Origin: Owenia fusiformis
Lineage: Eukaryota > Annelida > Polychaeta > Sabellida > Oweniidae
Assembly: GCA_903813345.2 (NCBI GenBank)
Contig: CAIIXF020000007.1
Location: forward strand, 13,498,714 to 13,562,713
Length of the DNA stretch: 64,000 bases
Reading direction: 5' to 3'
The position numbers and the translations under genes are program-made. The stretch's first letter is position 1; every line of letters begins with the position of its first letter. The notes beneath the pieces were generated by a model, which saw nothing but the letters and a program-made list of their open reading frames with translations, was not told where the DNA came from and did not search any database. Of this stretch, positions 59,401 through 64,000 are shown piece by piece.

Positions 59401-60803
59401 CTCACAGACGTAACTTGCCTATGTTTTTCATTTTAATAATAATTCTAAGTACACACCTTCATAACGCCTTCATTAGCGACGACCAGTCGCCGTAAACCTC
59501 TACAGCATTGATCTCAACCCCGGGGTCTCAACTGGAGACATGTAACACGCCTGGGGACACGCCCCTTCGCACTCCCGACATTGGGTATTGTTGTGTTGCT
59601 ATTTGGCCAGTTGGACTCAGTTTTAAAAATTCTCGGGTGTTAAGATATCTCATCAAATATTTTACCATGACGAATGAACAATTATGAAAACTAGACGAAG
59701 CTCATACGAAAGCGAAAGTGACAACAACTGAACTAGGACGAAAGTCGTGCCAATAAAAAGGATAATCTAAACGGCCTAATCTAAAACGTTTTACATATAA
59801 GAGAATATACAATTTTACGAAGTAATAAAACGAACAAAAGTGATTTTTGAATTTATTAAACATAAACACAGAGTAATATGTATTTACAAATATAAATAGT
59901 GCGACGAGAAACATAATATTATTTTGAGCAACATTAAATGTGACGTGTCGGTAACCATGTACACAGTGATCAGGACTCAACTAGTGTTTATATCACATCA
60001 TATATTTCATATGCTGTACATGTAGATCAAACAAACTATGTGCTTTAGATTAATTAGTTTTACTATATTTTGAAAGAATTAAAATAATATGACTTAGAAA
60101 AATTCAATCATTCATCGCCATATACTTCACGATGCTGCACGTAAAATTTGAGCGCCATTGTTTTCCCATGTCATAGAAACCATGACGTTACTAGCGCTCA
60201 AATATTTCAAATGCAATACGCTAGATCTCCCAACTATAAATGCCCGAAGATGCAAATATTTCTTCGTACATGAAATTTTAAATACATTGGTATTATTATC
60301 ACATCATAATTATTTGTATGGATGGGTGTCTTTGAGTTTGAAAAACTACATTAATAATTGAGCAATAGTATCGTGCTGGGTATGCTGACGGACCGGGTCC
60401 CACCTTAAAGCCTTATAACTTTGTTGAACCTGAAGAAACATATCAATTTTTTGTTAAATAAAGTTAGCAAATTCAATTGCCTGCCTAACTCGTATTTTTT
60501 GCAAGGACTCAGATGGATGATTATTCTGTCATATGACTTGCGGCAAACCTACCATTTCCCATTGGTTAACATGGGAATGTCGATTTTCAAAAATTCATCA
60601 AATTCATCATCAACTTTCGACCTATTGTAATTGAGGAAAAAAATTGAGAAAATTTGGAGGTATTGGAATTAAAGTCAAATTACGTTTCCATCAATAGTAT
60701 AAGTATTTTCATCGCAGGTTAAGTAAATAAAATTCAAAGGTAAAGAGGCTTTAACACGTAGTTCAATGGGGGAAAAAGGTTGCCAAACTTATGGAGGAGA
60801 GTG
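56464..60803. mobile_element. 4.3-kb TA-flanked element with long inverted ends
   Basis: The left end CACTCCCCTCCATAAGTTTG and right end CAAACTTATGGAGGAGAGTG are complementary apart from one or two bases and are flanked by TA on both sides. The inverted arms continue for about 400-500 bp (to about 56965 and back to about 60385, where GGTGGGACC-GGTCCGTCAGC is shared). TA flanks point to Tc1/mariner or a related TA-specific superfamily. No transposase frame was found. A decayed direct repeat links about 57170-57340 with about 58255-58440. It sits in P450 intron 2. Confidence 0.8.
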
Positions 60804-61197
60804 TAAGCGTATTTTAAGAGCTTCAGAATTGTATGTCAAGTTGAATACATTCATATGATTGTTCACGATGCACTGTTAATTTAAGGACCCTTTTTATTTA
60901 GTATAGTTTCATAAATTTCAGAATTTAGTGTCTGTCGACATATTGATAACTTAAGTCCAATGTGATTTATACTTCATTATATGCGAATCATGCGAATGTT
61001 TTTGTCTGTTTCACCATGTACTATTATATGTATTATAACCATCAATGTATCGCTTTGACACAGTACAGTTCTGTCTAAACCGAGAGGATTTTCCCGAAAC
61101 AAAGTACAGTGTTGAAGAACATTTTGTACTGTAAGAAAATTCTAGAAACTCTGTATGTAACACAATATATACTTGGTTATCTTGACCGAGTATTTCT
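60804..61197. other. Short unique stretch between two transposons
   Basis: Presumed P450 intron or flanking sequence. No exon was recognised. Confidence 0.4.
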
Positions 61198-61944
61198 ACA
61201 TTCACACCGGAATAGCCTGATAACGGTAACGTCAGATACCGTTGTCACAAATGGCGGACATCACCGTCGCTTCAACTGTTTAATCATCACTTGGTCCTCA
61301 TTTCATGGGATTTTATCGTCGATAATTCTGTGCATGTACCTGTATTAAGCTCTTGTGATGATGTTTCAGATGAAATCCCAATGTCGATCAAATTGGGTCG
61401 TGAATCGCAACAATATAGCGTCTTCGATATCGTCAATGTCAACGGAATCTGAATTTGAGTAATTTAGAAAGACAACGGCATATGGTAATTACAGTGTCCG
61501 TTGTCCCGTATCTCATTTTGATCTGTTAAATTAAGGATGCAGTACCGGGTCTATTTTCACCTCTGTTTGCGCAGGTTTTACTTCCGGTTTGAGTAGAGCT
61601 AGCTCCAAAGAATGTCAGTTTCGCATATTTAGATTGTCCCATAGTTCTGCTTCAAATGCTTTCAAAATATATAAAGAGAGCAATGTATACTTAATAAAAT
61701 GATTTTTGTTTCTTCCTACGGTCATAATTGATGATCTTATAGCTAGAATTGTGCAAAAACTTCTCTAAATTATAGCCGGTGGTTTTCATACAAGCACAGC
61801 TAAGACTGTTGTTAATTAACTCGCTATAGCTAGTTTTGTTCCAGTCAGCACCATCTATCTATATTATAAGTCTTATAACTAATTTTGGCTACTCACTAAA
61901 TAACACAGGCACTGTCATGGTACTCTCATATATCGTGGACTACT

Positions 61945-62290
61945 CTCTCTAGTGAACACCTGTATCTAGTGAACACCTGTGTCTAGAGAACACCTGTATC
62001 TAGTGAACACCTGTGACTAGTGAACACCAATTCTTAGCACATTATCAACTTATTGCAGCGCAGCAAATCTAGTGTATCTAGTGAACACTTTTTTCTTGTG
62101 AACACATGTGTCTAGTAGTTGTGAACACCCGTGTCTCAAGAACACCTTTTTCTAGTGAACACCAATACTCGGCACATAATCCACTGACTGCAGTGCAATA
62201 AAACCTGTCTCTAGTGAGCACCTTTCTAATGTGAACACCTGTATCTAGTGAACACCTTTGTCTAGTGAACGCCTATGTCTGGTGAATACC
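61945..62290 (+). repeat. Degenerate 16-17-bp minisatellite
   Basis: About fifteen or more copies of TCTAGTGAACACCTGTG-type units occur in two or three runs separated by a TGCAGTGCAATAAA-like spacer that itself recurs. It lies inside the TTAA element. Confidence 0.8.
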
Positions 62291-62421
62291 AATTCTTATA
62301 TTTCTGTCTGTAGTATAGATGAAATTACTTTTGAACTTAGTCAATATTTGTGAAGAAACTGCGACCCGCAAATGAAAAATTCCAAGATTTATTTAAAAAA
62401 ATGATGTTGATGTGTTACTAA

Positions 62422-62443
62422 GGGGGGGGGGGGGGGGGGGGGG
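62422..62443 (+). repeat. Poly-G tract (22 G)
   Basis: An uninterrupted run of 22 G, the longest in the window. A shorter one lies at about 62581-62590. Length polymorphism or sequencing error is likely here. Confidence 0.9.
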
Positions 62444-62751
62444 TCAGGATCCCTATTTATCTAAAAGGGCTTGAATACACAAAAAGCATAATTTTTCATT
62501 TAGTCAAAAGTATATGTCTAACAAAAATAATGAGAAAATTAAAAAAGATAAATTAATGATTTTGAAAAGATTCCAGCATGGGGGGGGGGTCCGATAATCC
62601 CCACCCAGCTACGCATCTGTGATGTTTTCTATAATACTTTTCTTTATTATTTACCATGTCACCACCCAATAGGTGACATATTTTGATCATCACAGATTTG
62701 AAATGGCGTTTTTATCTGCCTGTCGGTCTGACCAGGTTTTGGTATACCTCA

Positions 62752-62765
62752 GTTACCATGGCAAC
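62752..62765. promoter_or_regulatory. X-box-like (RFX) motif in the TTAA element
   Basis: GTTACCATGGCAAC is an excellent match to the X-box palindrome. It lies inside a transposable element, so any regulatory role is conjecture. Confidence 0.25.
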
Positions 62766-63300
62766 GGTACTCACATCTTTGAAAAATGGTAACAAAAAAA
62801 TAGGACAAGAAAAGACTTATTGTTAACTTTAATCTTGTGTAACAAATTATATTTATAAAATGTCCAAATGGGAGGATTTTCGTATTAGGGTAGCAGATTG
62901 TTACTTTCTGATAGATTTACATGTAAAAAGGAACATTTTGGGTGGGTAAAAGAAAATTTTATATTGAAATAACCAGATGGTCAATTCTCTTCATATTGCA
63001 CTTGGATGATGATAATATTATAGTGATACATTGTACAAAATATGAGCAAAATCTAATGTCTCAAACTTGAGTTACGCTGACCCGGTACTGCATCCTTAAA
63101 GACTTTATTTCGATGGGAGAACATTATTAACTGTACAATGAGTATTAAGAAACTTTGATTGATTGTTGTTCCAAAGGAATTCAGTTAAGGCTCTATTAAA
63201 CATACACTTCATGAAAATCTAATTGAAGTGACGGTTATGTCCGCCATTTGTGACAACGGTATCTGATTTTACCGTTGTCAGGCTATTCCGGTGTGACATT

Positions 63301-64000
63301 GTCATCGTCCTGGTTATTGACTCTGAACACTTATCGTAGATAAGAGTGACACAAATCAATGTCGTGAATAAATACTTAAGTTAACACCTATATTTAAACT
63401 TGTTTAAAAATCATATACATTGTGTCCCCCTATTGCATCTACTCGTTATGATATCAGTATGTGATTCACAATTAAACCTCTTTCTTAAATTAAATCGCCA
63501 CATTTAGATACTATTCTAGTACATCTGAGAAGATATGCTGTATCTACAGAGTCTAGTAGGTAGCGGGATTGTGTAGCCTCTTTGTTTGAGATGTATAAAG
63601 ATTATCCTGTATGACGTTTAGGATATTGGGATTATCCCGAGGCAAATATAATATATCTGCCCGAGGTCCCGAGGGTAGACATATCATATTTGCCAAGGGA
63701 TAATCCCAATATCCTTAACCGACTATAGGATGATCTGTTTATCCCTTCACGTCTAACCTTCAGCGTCAAAAAATAGCGGAGTACAGTTTTTTGTACGGTG
63801 ACGCAAATCGACTGCTTTGAAGCAAAAACTATGACAAGGAACAAGTGAAAAAGATTGTTTTTATGTCCCCACCACATAGTGTGGGGCCATATTGTCGGCC
63901 TAGGCGCGTCCGTCTGTTTGTCTGTCCGTCTGTCTGTCCGTCCGTACGTCCGGCAGTTTTCTTCAAAACCGCTACAGATATCACCTTCAAATTTTCAGGG
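63301..64000. repeat. Terminal stretch with a hairpin and a dispersed repeat
   Basis: No gene is seen. Arms at about 63619-63650 and 63687-63718 (GGATATTGGGATTATCCC, complement GGGATAATCCCAATATCC) form a strong hairpin. From about 63864 a CCCCACCACATAGTGTGGGG hairpin leads into a GTCCGTCTGTCTGTCCGTCC-type segment that runs to the window edge, a repeat style common in molluscan genomes. Confidence 0.55.

Larger units (their letters stand above)
61535..63095. mobile_element. 1561-bp TTAA-specific element nested in the MITE
   Basis: The ends GGATGCAGTACCGGGTC and its exact complement are flanked by TTAA (61531-61534 and 63096-63099). The related MITE at 45929 has a single TTAA at the corresponding point, which confirms the insertion and its 4-bp duplication. 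TTAA targets fit piggyBac or Kolobok superfamilies; I cannot choose. It has no transposase. It contains a minisatellite, two poly-G tracts and an X-box-like site. Confidence 0.9.
61203..63295. mobile_element. MITE of the CACACCGG family, split by another element
   Basis: The outer inverted ends match those of 45929-46441 and are flanked by a 5-bp repeat ACATT (61198-61202 and 63296-63300). It is in the opposite orientation to that copy. Without the 1561-bp inner insertion and its TTAA duplication it would be about 528 bp, close to the 513 bp of the intact copy. Confidence 0.85.

Overview
This is an AT-rich, intron-rich animal genomic window loaded with transposons. Spliced genes, an Ebony-type beta-alanyl amine synthetase, a cytochrome P450 and bivalve/gastropod-like repeat styles suggest a marine lophotrochozoan, most likely a mollusc. 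The phylum is an inference. No prokaryotic, organellar or CRISPR feature was seen.

Genes. (1) Two tandem paralogues, A (519-28185) and B (29995-34701), encode a polytopic membrane protein with about 11-12 hydrophobic segments that I cannot assign to a named family. Both have seven visible coding exons, and the first six have identical lengths in the two genes (144, 112, 148, 157, 261, 176 nt). Their 5' start exons are not identified. (2) A 114-codon ORF at 45462-45806 has one membrane segment and is only a possible gene. (3) An Ebony-like adenylation / carrier-protein / amine-selecting enzyme has two coding exons (51392-53893, 54114-54254; 880 aa). (4) The first two exons of a probable clan-4 cytochrome P450 lie at 55924-56085 and 56297-56441. 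Its remaining exons are not in the window.

Repeats. The intron between the first two visible exons of gene A is 25.1 kb, against 516 bp in gene B. It holds a 19.8-kb array (1567-21321) of eleven head-to-tail elements with Helentron-like ends, followed by a LINE with a fully open ORF2 (minus strand, about 21.6-25.6 kb). About 3.4-3.9 kb of the array has been duplicated in tandem, and one copy carries a 424-bp element with a 9-bp target duplication that the other lacks. Further along are: a hAT-like MITE in gene B (30253-30557); a 4.5-kb composite with poly-G ends and internal satellites (36481-40988); a pair of related MITEs (45929-46441 and 61203-63295), the second split by a TTAA-specific element; a 1.3-kb element with 49-bp perfect inverted repeats starting CACGGTG (48299-49590); and a 4.3-kb TA-flanked element with very long inverted repeats just inside the P450 intron (56464-60803).

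No multi-gene pathway is evident. The most unusual content is the Helentron-like array with its higher-order duplication, the unassigned paralogue pair, and several insertions whose target duplications or empty sites can be read directly from this window.
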